From: an uncultured Actinomycetes bacterium
GTDB lineage: Bacteria; Actinomycetota; Actinomycetes; Mycobacteriales; Mycobacteriaceae
Length of the DNA stretch: 13,571 nucleotides
Direction: 5' to 3'
Assembly (NCBI GenBank): GCA_903911165.1
Contig: CAIWCQ010000300.1
Span: 1-13,571, forward strand
The position numbers were made by a program, and so were the translations under genes. Shown piece by piece: positions 1 to 5,828 of this stretch (positions within the stretch are counted from its first letter, which is position 1; every line of letters begins with the position of its first letter). The notes beneath the pieces were generated by a model. The model was not told the origin of the DNA. It saw only the letters and a program-made list of their open reading frames with translations, and did no database searches.

Positions 1-54
1 CACGAAAAAGGCGGCCCACACGAAAAAGGCGGCCCCCACGAAAAAGGCGGCCCC
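1..54. repeat. 18-bp tandem repeat, three copies, at the whiB1 terminator
   Basis: Three consecutive 18-bp units (1-18, 19-36, 37-54) share the 17-base core cacgaaaaaggcggccc and differ only at the last base. The third copy is also the left arm of the terminator hairpin at 41-79. Read on the minus strand, the direction whiB1 transcripts travel, the hairpin is followed by two further copies of its 3' arm with T5 tract. The array starts at the window edge, so more copies may lie outside. It probably arose by duplication of the terminator arm. Confidence 0.9.
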
Positions 55-79
55 GGCACAGTGCCGGGGCCGCCTTTTT
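41..79. terminator. Intrinsic terminator, probably bidirectional, downstream of whiB1
   Basis: A perfect inverted repeat pairs 41-59 with 61-79 (19-nt arms around base 60; a realistic fold has a 14-16 bp GC-rich stem and a small loop). Each strand ends in T5 after the GC stem, so it can terminate leftward whiB1 transcripts and rightward transcripts entering from beyond the window. It begins 7 nt after the whiB1 stop codon. Confidence 0.92.
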
Positions 80-85
80 ACGGAC

Positions 86-340
86 TCAGACGCCGGTGCG
101 GGCCCTGGTCCGGGCGTTGCGGCGCTTGAGAGCGCGGCGCTCGTCCTCGCTCATCGCGCCCCACACGCCGGCGTCCTGGCCGGACTCCAACGCCCAGGTC
201 AGGCACTCGGTGGTCACCGGGCAGCGATTGCAGACGAGTTTCGCATCGGCGATCTGGGCAAGTGCCGGACCGCTGTTCCCGACTGGGAAAAACAGTTCCG
301 GATCCTCGTCCCGACAGACCGCCCTATGACGCCAATCCAT
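86..340 (-). CDS. whiB1: WhiB1, iron-sulfur cluster transcription regulator
   Basis: An 84-residue Wbl protein, almost identical over its length to M. tuberculosis WhiB1 (Rv3219) as I remember it. The four cluster ligands are C9, C37, C40 and C46 (C-x2-C-x5-C arrangement), expected to hold a nitric-oxide-sensitive [4Fe-4S] cluster. F17, F18 and W60 correspond to residues known in the family to contact region 4 of the primary sigma factor. A G-V-W-G turn lies at 58-61, followed by a basic C-terminal tail (RRALKRRNARTRAR) that binds DNA. WhiB1 is essential in M. tuberculosis. The ATG start at 340 follows AAGGAG with a 9-nt gap. The gene has a CRP-like site and promoter upstream and a strong terminator downstream, so it looks monocistronic. 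Confidence 0.98.
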   Translation of the reverse strand: MDWRHRAVCRDEDPELFFPVGNSGPALAQIADAKLVCNRCPVTTECLTWALESGQDAGVWGAMSEDERRALKRRNARTRARTGV

Positions 341-378
341 TTTCGTTCACTCCTTACCGTTTTCGGTGGGTGCAGCAG

Positions 379-403
379 GGGAGCGGTAAAGCCGGTTGCT
401 CCC
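379..403 (-). other. Possible hairpin in the whiB1 leader
   Basis: Arms 379-384 (gggagc) and 398-403 (gctccc) are perfectly complementary with a 13-nt loop. If transcription starts near 444 this lies inside the roughly 100-nt whiB1 leader, about 40 nt before the start codon and upstream of the Shine-Dalgarno. A six-pair stem of this composition can occur by chance, and no function can be read from it. Confidence 0.3.
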
Positions 404-450
404 GGGTGTTAACGCGTGCACACACAAATGTTGTCGCACTGTTACCTTCG

Positions 451-478
451 ATGGTTTCACAGGCTCGACGGTTGTCAA
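451..478 (-). promoter_or_regulatory. Candidate whiB1 promoter
   Basis: On the minus strand a perfect -35 hexamer TTGACA lies at 473-478. It is followed after 16 nt by AACCAT (451-456), a weak -10 matching three consensus positions. Start of transcription would fall near 444, giving a leader of about 100 nt. The CRP-like site at 495-510 would be centred about 59 bp upstream of that start, a normal activator position. A second -35-like TTGACT at 488-493 has no matching -10. Confidence 0.55.
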
Positions 479-494
479 GAGAACTCCAGTCAAC

Positions 495-510
495 CGTGGG
501 CAATCTCACT
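495..510 (-). promoter_or_regulatory. CRP/Cmr-type cAMP receptor protein site upstream of whiB1
   Basis: On the minus strand the 16-mer is AGTGAGATTGCCCACG. It fits the mycobacterial CRP consensus TGTGANNTNNNTCACA at G2, T3, G4, A5, T8, C13, A14 and C15. From memory it differs by one base from the CRP-activated site described upstream of M. tuberculosis whiB1. It sits just upstream of the predicted -35 element. I do not see a convincing second CRP site nearer the promoter, although M. tuberculosis is reported to have one. Confidence 0.72.
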
Positions 511-577
511 CAAAGGGGTGGTTGCCCGTGCCCTCACCTGTTGTACTACACTACCGCCGATCGCGCTAGATGTAAGG

Positions 578-1558
578 CTATTTACCCAGTTCAGCGGGCA
601 TATCGCGGGGCGGTGCGACCACCGCGAGCGCGGCCGGGACGGCGGTGAAAACCATCTCGTCACGCATGCCCAGGAAGTCCCCGTCGACCTGGCAGGCGAT
701 GGGTTCGGCGGCGGTCACCCGGACCCAGGGCAGGTCGTCCTCCCGGATCAGGTTCGGGCCCTTGATCGCGGCCTTCCGAGCCAGCATCCGGCGCACGACG
801 AGCAGGTTCGCCACCACATTCATGCTGGTGACGGCAAAGACGCCCAGGCCGGTCTCGAAGGTCGTATCCGGATTGGTCCACACCGGCCTGCTGTTGGCGT
901 AGGTCCAGGGGCTGGCGTTGGAGACGAACGCGAAATGCACACCCGCGACGGGTTCGCGATCGGGCAGGCTCACCGTCAGCAGCGGGGCGTCGCGCACGCT
1001 GCCGAGCATTTCGCGCACCGCGATGCGGATGTAGCGGCCCGCGGTGACCTTGCGGCCCTTGGCGCGCTGGGCCTCGACGGCGGCCACCACGTCGCCGTCG
1101 ACGCCCATTCCGGCGGTGAAGACCGCCCAGCGTTCCACGCAGTCCATCAAGCCGATGCGCCGCCACGGCTCGCCGCGGCCGTGCGCGCCGAGGAGGTCGA
1201 TTAGCTGATTGGTGGCCTCGATGGGGTCGGCGCTGATGCCCAGTGCGCGGGCGAAGACGTTGGCTGATCCACCGGGAACCACCGCGACCGCGGGCAGGGT
1301 GGCGGGGTCTGGCCGGCTTGGTCCGGGCGCGCCTAACAGACCGTTGACCACTTCGTTCACCGTGCCGTCGCCGCCGTGCACGATGATCACGTCGGTGCCG
1401 TCGCGCTTGGCCGCCTCAGCGATCTCGATCGCGTGGCCACGGTGGTCGGTGTGGCTGATGACCAGTCCCACCCGGCTCTCGAGCGCATGCGCCAGCAGGT
1501 CGCGGCCGGCCGGCGTCGTCGAGGTGGCGTTCGGGTTCACGATCAGCACGGCGCGCAC
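578..1558 (-). CDS. Diacylglycerol kinase-family lipid kinase-like protein (Rv3218-type)
   Basis: A 326-residue protein with the DAGK catalytic fold. An N-terminal strand with NPN (8-10) is followed by the nucleotide-binding signature HGGDGTVNE (61-69) and then PGGSANVFARALG (95-107), which together mark the DgkB/YegS/sphingosine-kinase superfamily. The C-terminal half is the expected beta-sandwich, ending with the acidic VDGD segment. Substrate is unknown; phosphorylation of a lipid hydroxyl with ATP is inferred from family. The frame is open far upstream to 1846, but that extension is low-complexity and antisense to the neighbouring gene. GTG at 1558 begins the natural first strand and lies 8 nt after a TAGGCT -10, suggesting a leaderless message. 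Length is close to the 321 residues I recall for Rv3218. Confidence 0.85.
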   Translation of the reverse strand: MRAVLIVNPNATSTTPAGRDLLAHALESRVGLVISHTDHRGHAIEIAEAAKRDGTDVIIVHGGDGTVNEVVNGLLGAPGPSRPDPATLPAVAVVPGGSANVFARALGISADPIEATNQLIDLLGAHGRGEPWRRIGLMDCVERWAVFTAGMGVDGDVVAAVEAQRAKGRKVTAGRYIRIAVREMLGSVRDAPLLTVSLPDREPVAGVHFAFVSNASPWTYANSRPVWTNPDTTFETGLGVFAVTSMNVVANLLVVRRMLARKAAIKGPNLIREDDLPWVRVTAAEPIACQVDGDFLGMRDEMVFTAVPAALAVVAPPRDMPAELGK

Positions 1559-1565
1559 GGGGACT

Positions 1566-1589
1566 GAGCCTAACGGCACGTTTAGGCTC
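1566..1589. promoter_or_regulatory. Mirrored divergent promoter pair (two TAGGCT -10 elements)
   Basis: A perfect 8-bp inverted repeat, gagcctaa (1566-1573) and ttaggctc (1582-1589), is separated by 8 bp. Each arm contains TAGGCT facing outward: 1567-1572 on the minus strand, 8 nt before the GTG at 1558, and 1583-1588 on the plus strand, 7 nt before the GTG at 1596. Both genes would be leaderless. Neither has a good -35, and the two promoters necessarily overlap back to back, so they may compete or share an operator. Confidence 0.6.
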
Positions 1590-1595
1590 TGGGTC

Positions 1596-2027
1596 GTGGT
1601 CGTTGAAACCGGAGCCGACGCACCGCGGGTGGTCCGGGCCGCCGCGGTGCTGGTGGGCCTGGAGGGCGTCGCCGCGGTCGCCGCCGCGTTGACCTTCATC
1701 GTGCGCGGATTCGCCGGATCCGACCGGCACATCGTCAACGGGTTCGGCAATGCCGCGTGGTTCGGCATCCTCGGTTCCGGCGTGCTGGCCGCGGCGTGGG
1801 CGCTGTGGACCGGACGCCGGTGGGGCCGCGGCATCGCGGTGTTCACCCAATTGCTGATCCTGCCGGTGACCTGGTACGTGGCTGTCGGGTCGCACCGATG
1901 GTTCTACGGGATCCCGGTCGCGGCGGTGGCACTCGGGGCGCTGCTGCTGCTGTTTAGCCCGGCCGCGCTGCGCTGGATGTCCTATCCACCGGCCGATGCC
2001 GATAACTCCGGTCCAGCCAGCCCGTAG
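1596..2027 (+). CDS. Four-helix integral membrane protein (Rv3217c-type)
   Basis: A 143-residue hydrophobic protein with four predicted transmembrane helices at about 12-36, 50-71, 79-97 and 103-121. A basic loop (GRRWGRG, 73-79) separates helices two and three, and the tail is short and polar. I recognise no catalytic motif; function is unknown. The frame is open from 1209, but that part is antisense to the lipid kinase gene. GTG at 1596 gives exactly the length I recall for Rv3217c and follows a TAGGCT -10 by 7 nt with no Shine-Dalgarno. It converges on entC with only 6 bp between stop codons. Confidence 0.82.
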   Translation: MVVETGADAPRVVRAAAVLVGLEGVAAVAAALTFIVRGFAGSDRHIVNGFGNAAWFGILGSGVLAAAWALWTGRRWGRGIAVFTQLLILPVTWYVAVGSHRWFYGIPVAAVALGALLLLFSPAALRWMSYPPADADNSGPASP

Positions 2028-2033
2028 GTGTGT

Positions 2034-3125
2034 TCACTGCGGCACTCCTAGCGCGGCGAGGATGGTCCGGAACTTCGTCGTGGTCTCCTCGACTTCATCG
2101 CCGGCGTCGGACTCAGCGACGATCCCGCCGCCGGCCTGTGCCACCACACTGCGGTTGTCCGCGGACAGTTGAGCGCCCCGGATCGCCACCACCCATCGGC
2201 CGTCGCCCCGGGAGTCACACCATCCCACCGCGCCGGCATAGAAGCCGCGATCGCCCTCCAACTCGGCGATCAGGTCCACCGCGGCTGCGGTCGGGACCCC
2301 TCCGACAGCAGGGGTCGGATGCAGCGCCAGCGCGAGATCGATTGCGGTGGTTGATGTGTCGCGCAACGTTCCGCTGATGGGGGTGCACAGGTGCCACAGC
2401 GCGGGGGTGTGGCTCAGCTGGGGTTCGGGCGCGACATCGAGATTGCTGCACAGCGGTTCCAGCGCAGCCCGCATGGTGTCGACGACGAGATCGTGCTCGT
2501 GGCGGTTCTTGGCGGAGTCGGCCAGCGCGGCGCCATTGGCGGCATCGTCGTCGGGATCAGCACTGCGCGGCGCCGATCCGGCGAAGGGGTGACAGTAGAC
2601 CCGGTCTCCGGTGCGGGCGACCAGAAGTTCGGGGCTCGCTCCCAGCAGTGTCGCACCGGCGAAGGGCGCGCCCGCCGCAGACAGATCGCTCAGATATGCG
2701 GTCGCGCCCGGGTCGGCCTCGATCAGCCGGTACAGGATCGTCAGCGGGTCCAACGGATCTTCGGCGCGCAGCCGCAGCGCCCGGGCCAGAACCACCTTCT
2801 CCAAGGGGTTTTCGCGATCGCGGAGTTGCTGCAGTGCGGCGATGATCCGGCTGCGGTGGACCTGTGGGGTGGGCAGTGTCTCGACGATGCGTACCGCGGG
2901 CATCGCTGCGTCCGGTCGCGTCGGCAGCGTGGCGCTCACGCTGATGGGTTCGATCAGGGCAGCGGCGTGGCGCATGTCGAACGGCAGCGCACCCACGATC
3001 AGTTCGGCACGGCCGTGCCGCAGGGCGGCTGCCGCGGTGTCGACGTCGTCGTATCCGGTCCTGATTCCCTGTGCAACAACGGTTTCGACGGGTCCAGTCA
3101 CAATGAAGGACGCCCGTTGTGTCAC
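2034..3125 (-). CDS. entC: Isochorismate synthase (EntC/MenF type)
   Basis: A 363-residue chorismate-utilising enzyme that should isomerise chorismate to isochorismate with Mg2+, feeding menaquinone or salicylate/siderophore synthesis. Family landmarks in order: PLEKVVLAR (107-115) with the probable general-base lysine K110; GASPELLV (162-169) with E166; FAGSAPR (181-187); KNRHEHDLVVD (206-216) with a metal-binding glutamate; LHPTPAVGG (268-276); and EGDRGFYAGAVGW (290-302). Lysine and glutamate assignments are by analogy with E. coli EntC/MenF. The GTG start at 3125 shares the 4 bases GTGA (3122-3125) with the upstream phosphatase gene's stop, so translation is probably coupled. A longer in-frame start at 3200 would overlap that gene needlessly. 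No Rv3216-like acetyltransferase follows it. Confidence 0.93.
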   Translation of the reverse strand: MTQRASFIVTGPVETVVAQGIRTGYDDVDTAAAALRHGRAELIVGALPFDMRHAAALIEPISVSATLPTRPDAAMPAVRIVETLPTPQVHRSRIIAALQQLRDRENPLEKVVLARALRLRAEDPLDPLTILYRLIEADPGATAYLSDLSAAGAPFAGATLLGASPELLVARTGDRVYCHPFAGSAPRSADPDDDAANGAALADSAKNRHEHDLVVDTMRAALEPLCSNLDVAPEPQLSHTPALWHLCTPISGTLRDTSTTAIDLALALHPTPAVGGVPTAAAVDLIAELEGDRGFYAGAVGWCDSRGDGRWVVAIRGAQLSADNRSVVAQAGGGIVAESDAGDEVEETTTKFRTILAALGVPQ

Positions 3126-3733
3126 GTCCCGATGTCCGGCTTGTGGTAGGTGGTCAGACCCAAGCTCGACAACTGACGGACTCCGTACTCGAAGCCGCAC
3201 ACCGCCACCGAGGCGGTACCGAAGCCGTAACGGACACCCTCGCTCAACGGCTGTTCCACCCAGCGGGTGAGCACCGAGCGGGAGAAGTGGCCGTGGCTGA
3301 CGAAGACCACGTCGCGGTCGGTCATCTGCTCCAGCGCGAGGGCGACCGCACGGTCGGCGCGTGCGCTGACCTCATCGACGCTCTCTCCACCCGGACACCC
3401 GTGGGTCCACACCAGCCAGCCCGGGGTCGTGGTGCGGATCTCGTCGGTGGTCAGACCCTCGTAGTCGCCGTAGTCCCACTCGGCGAGCAACGGGGACACC
3501 TCGTCGACGGTCAGGCCGGCCAGTTCCGCGGTCAGCAGCGCGCGCCGTCGCGGGCTGCTGATCACGATCGGGTCGTTCAGGCCGAGGTGGGCGAGGGTGT
3601 CCGCGGCCCGCCGAGCCTGTTCACGGCCTTCGTCGAGGAGGTCGATATCGGTGCGGCCGGTGTGCTTGCGGTCCCGCGACCACTCGGTCTCGCCATGGCG
3701 TAACAGGACCAACCGGTGATTGCCATCGCTCAC
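3122..3733 (-). CDS. gpm2: Histidine phosphatase superfamily protein (Rv3214/Gpm2 type acid phosphatase)
   Basis: A 203-residue phosphoglycerate-mutase-fold protein. The phospho-accepting histidine is H13 in LLRHGETEW (10-18). Other pocket residues are R12, R62 in SSPRRRA, the likely acid E85 in LLAEWDYG and H147 in VSHGHFSR. M. tuberculosis Rv3214, long named gpm2 or entD, is reported as a broad acid phosphatase rather than a mutase, and this protein is clearly its ortholog: WLVWTHGCP-GES, SHGHFSR and GVRQL are shared. GTG at 3733 gives the 203 residues I recall for Rv3214. In-frame GTGs at 3739 and 3763 are possible but would run into the promoter of the divergent gene. It precedes entC in a tight two-gene operon. 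Confidence 0.92.
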   Translation of the reverse strand: MSDGNHRLVLLRHGETEWSRDRKHTGRTDIDLLDEGREQARRAADTLAHLGLNDPIVISSPRRRALLTAELAGLTVDEVSPLLAEWDYGDYEGLTTDEIRTTTPGWLVWTHGCPGGESVDEVSARADRAVALALEQMTDRDVVFVSHGHFSRSVLTRWVEQPLSEGVRYGFGTASVAVCGFEYGVRQLSSLGLTTYHKPDIGT

Positions 3734-3741
3734 GTTCACCG

Positions 3742-3764
3742 ATTGTGCCCGAACCTGGAACACT
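3742..3764. promoter_or_regulatory. Candidate divergent -10 elements for gpm2 and the ParA gene
   Basis: The spacer between the two starts is only 38 bp. On the minus strand CACAAT (3742-3747) stands 8 nt before the GTG at 3733. On the plus strand AACACT (3759-3764) stands 7 nt before the GTG at 3772. Neither gene has a Shine-Dalgarno. The hexamers match consensus only partly, but the geometry repeats that of the 1558/1596 pair. Confidence 0.4.
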
Positions 3765-3771
3765 GAGTCAG

Positions 3772-4569
3772 GTGACCCGAGTATTGGCGGTGGCCAACCA
3801 GAAGGGCGGGGTGGCCAAGACGACCACGGTCGCCACCCTGGGTGCGGCGTTCACCGAGGTCGGCAAGCGGGTGCTGCTGGTCGACCTCGACCCCCAGGGC
3901 TGCCTGAGCTTCTCGCTGGGTACCGATCCGGACAAGCTGCCGGTGTCGGTCCACGATGTGTTGCTCGGCGACGTCGAACCGGACGCCGCGCTGGTCCAGA
4001 CGCCGGAGGGGATGACACTGCTGCCGGCCAATATCGACCTCGCCGGAGCCGAGGCCATGCTGCTGATGCGGGCCGGGCGTGAGTACGCCCTGCGTCGGGC
4101 GCTGGCCAAACTGGCCGACCACGACTTCGATGTGGTGATCATCGACTGCCCGCCGTCGTTGGGCGTGCTGACCCTCAACGGATTGACCGCCGCCGACGAC
4201 GTGATCGTGCCACTGCAGTGCGAGACGTTGGCGCATCGCGGCGTCGGGCAGTTCCTGCGCACGGTTGTCGACGTGCAGCAGATCACCAACCCGGATCTCA
4301 AACTGCTCGGTGCGCTGCCGACCCTCTACGACGCGCGTACCACCCATAGTCGCGATGTTCTCTTCGATGTCGCTGATCGCTACGATCTGCCGGTGCTGGG
4401 CCCGCCGATCCCGCGGACGGTGCGCTTCGCCGAAGCCAGCGCATCGGGTTCCTCGGTGTTGACGGGCCGGAAAAACAAGGGCGCCAAGGCATATCGGGAA
4501 TTCGCTGCTGCGTTGCTCAAGCATTGGAAGTCCGGCAAGAAGCTGCCGACGTTCAGCCCCGACGTCTAG
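3772..4569 (+). CDS. Orphan ParA/Soj-family ATPase (Rv3213c-type)
   Basis: A 265-residue P-loop ATPase of the ParA/MinD group. The deviant Walker A motif KGGVAKTTT (11-19) has the signature lysine K11 and the phosphate-binding K16. DLDPQG (38-43) is the Walker A' region, and VVIIDCPPSLG (121-131) holds Walker B aspartate D125. Such proteins dimerise on ATP and pattern DNA, septa or other cargo. There is no ParB-like gene, no parS-like sequence and no obvious cargo gene beside it, so it is not a standard chromosome-segregation pair. The GTG at 3772 matches the 266 residues I recall for Rv3213c; a GTG at 3745 would add nine residues across the divergent promoter. Its stop lies in the first unit of a 13-bp repeat. 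Confidence 0.9.
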   Translation: MTRVLAVANQKGGVAKTTTVATLGAAFTEVGKRVLLVDLDPQGCLSFSLGTDPDKLPVSVHDVLLGDVEPDAALVQTPEGMTLLPANIDLAGAEAMLLMRAGREYALRRALAKLADHDFDVVIIDCPPSLGVLTLNGLTAADDVIVPLQCETLAHRGVGQFLRTVVDVQQITNPDLKLLGALPTLYDARTTHSRDVLFDVADRYDLPVLGPPIPRTVRFAEASASGSSVLTGRKNKGAKAYREFAAALLKHWKSGKKLPTFSPDV

Positions 4570-4608
4570 CCCCGACGTCTAGTCCCGACGTCTAGCCCCG
4601 ACGTCTAG
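4557..4608. repeat. Four-copy 13-bp repeat closing two convergent genes
   Basis: Units ccccgacgtctag (4557-4569), ccccgacgtctag, tcccgacgtctag and ccccgacgtctag (ending 4608) follow one another without gaps, and a degenerate copy (tgccgacgttcag, 4544-4556) precedes them inside the ParA gene. Each unit contains the palindromes GACGTC and CTAG. The ParA stop is the TAG in unit one, and the stop of the converging gene is the CTA in unit four. Because 13 is not a multiple of 3, the TAGs fall in all three frames on both strands. No ordinary terminator hairpin with a T tract is visible between the genes. Confidence 0.95.
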
Positions 4609-5822
4609 TCCGGCCCGAAACCGGCGATCGCGGCCCCGCGCTGTTCGATCACCATCGTTCCGTTGACAGCCGGGATCACCGGGCCGTCACCGGCCGGATG
4701 GCTAAGCGGGATCAGTTTCTCTACGACGCCGTCGTCGGGGTTGACGACGGCCAGGCCGTCGGCGACCGGAACCAGCAACTGGTCGGCCATCATCGTGGCC
4801 GGGCCCAGCGCGGTGGTGCTGCGAAAGGTGTAGCGATAGTTCAGTTCGTCGTCGAACACCATCACCGCGGTGCCGGTCCACCAGGTGATGAACTCACCGG
4901 CCCGGGTTACCGCCGGGGCGCGCCCGGTCAGCGTCGGCGGCGAGTCCAGTGGTGTCTGGGAGACCACGGTGCCGGTGTCGTCGTAGACGTTCACCTGTGG
5001 GCGCGGAGTCGGCAGGAACACCGCCGTTGTGGTGCCAGCCACCGCCAGCACCCGGGCCTCGGAGTCGATGGCCAGGCCGGGCAACTCGACGTCCTTGGTG
5101 TCGGGTTCGTCCTCCTCCTTGGCCGGCTTGAGCAGGGTCAGCCGCAGTGTGTTGTCGTCGGGGCAGACCTCGAGTACCGAGGCGGCGGCGTCGCTGGCCG
5201 CCGCGGACATCAGCGCGCAACCGGTTCCGACCCCCTGGTGTTCGGGCTTGATCCGGGCGTCGAGCTCGCCGTAGGACAGCATCCGCACCAGATCCGAGCG
5301 CCACAGTTCCAGGCGGGTCGGTCCGGCCGAGAGCACCGCGCTGCCGCTGGAGGTCACCACCACCTGATTGTCGGCATAGCTGGTCCGGGTCGGGCCGCGC
5401 TGACCGGTGCTGGCCTTGATCCCGCTGACCTGGCCGCAACCTCGCGAATCGGGGTAGACCGCGACGGCGATGTCGTAGACGTAGGACAGCGCGCACAGGT
5501 CGGTGTCGCGGGCGTAGACCCAGCGCTGCTGGCCGGTCTGCGGATCGAGGCCGGCGACGGTACGGCCGTCGCCGGTCACCACCGTGCCGCTCACCACGAC
5601 GGGCGCCAGGGTGCGGGGGCTGCTGGCGGTCCAGCGCTGCGGCAGTTCCGCCGGCACGGTATCGGCCTGAGCGGCAGTCACGGTGGCATCGGCTGCGGGC
5701 CGGCTGATCGTCGCCCGCGCAGAGCTGTGCCACCAGAACGTCGTAATGAACACCGCGACTGCAGTCGCGATCGCCGCGGCGGCGATCAGATCACCTCGGG
5801 TGCGGCGCTCCGGTGCGAGCAA
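4605..5822 (-). CDS. Membrane-anchored beta-propeller-like protein (Rv3212-type)
   Basis: A 405-residue protein with a short basic N terminus and one transmembrane helix at about 12-31 (ending ITTFWW), leaving a large extracytoplasmic domain. That domain has repeated beta-rich blocks of PQQ/quinoprotein-propeller style, for example VAGLDPQTGQQRWVYA and LAVVNPDDGVVEKL. Several cysteines (CALSYVYD, GCGQVSG, GCALMS, EVCPDD) could form disulfides. Function is unknown; a scaffold or sensor role is inference only. Translation probably starts at TTG 5822, 6 bp after the rhlE stop, because no other start occurs between that stop and the transmembrane helix; coupling to rhlE is likely. It ends within the 13-bp repeat shared with the ParA gene. 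Confidence 0.83.
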   Translation of the reverse strand: MLAPERRTRGDLIAAAAIATAVAVFITTFWWHSSARATISRPAADATVTAAQADTVPAELPQRWTASSPRTLAPVVVSGTVVTGDGRTVAGLDPQTGQQRWVYARDTDLCALSYVYDIAVAVYPDSRGCGQVSGIKASTGQRGPTRTSYADNQVVVTSSGSAVLSAGPTRLELWRSDLVRMLSYGELDARIKPEHQGVGTGCALMSAAASDAAASVLEVCPDDNTLRLTLLKPAKEEDEPDTKDVELPGLAIDSEARVLAVAGTTTAVFLPTPRPQVNVYDDTGTVVSQTPLDSPPTLTGRAPAVTRAGEFITWWTGTAVMVFDDELNYRYTFRSTTALGPATMMADQLLVPVADGLAVVNPDDGVVEKLIPLSHPAGDGPVIPAVNGTMVIEQRGAAIAGFGPD

Positions 5823-5828
5823 GGTTTT

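Noticed and set aside
1..54. CRISPR array
   Set aside because: The units are 18 bp and contiguous with no spacers; they are copies of a terminator arm.
542..550. Palindrome tgtactaca upstream of whiB1
   Set aside because: Only 4+1+4 bp, far from the predicted promoter and without a matching known site.
1559..1846. N-terminal extension of the lipid kinase frame (96 residues)
   Set aside because: It is Ala/Thr/Pro-rich with no family similarity, is antisense to the membrane gene, and the fold begins naturally at the GTG at 1558.
3239..3703. Plus-strand open frame over gpm2
   Set aside because: It is antisense to a gene with all catalytic residues intact and has no motif of its own.
3742..3771. 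parS-like site beside the ParA gene
   Set aside because: I found no inverted repeat resembling the mycobacterial parS (GTTTCACGTGAAAC-like) here or elsewhere in the window.
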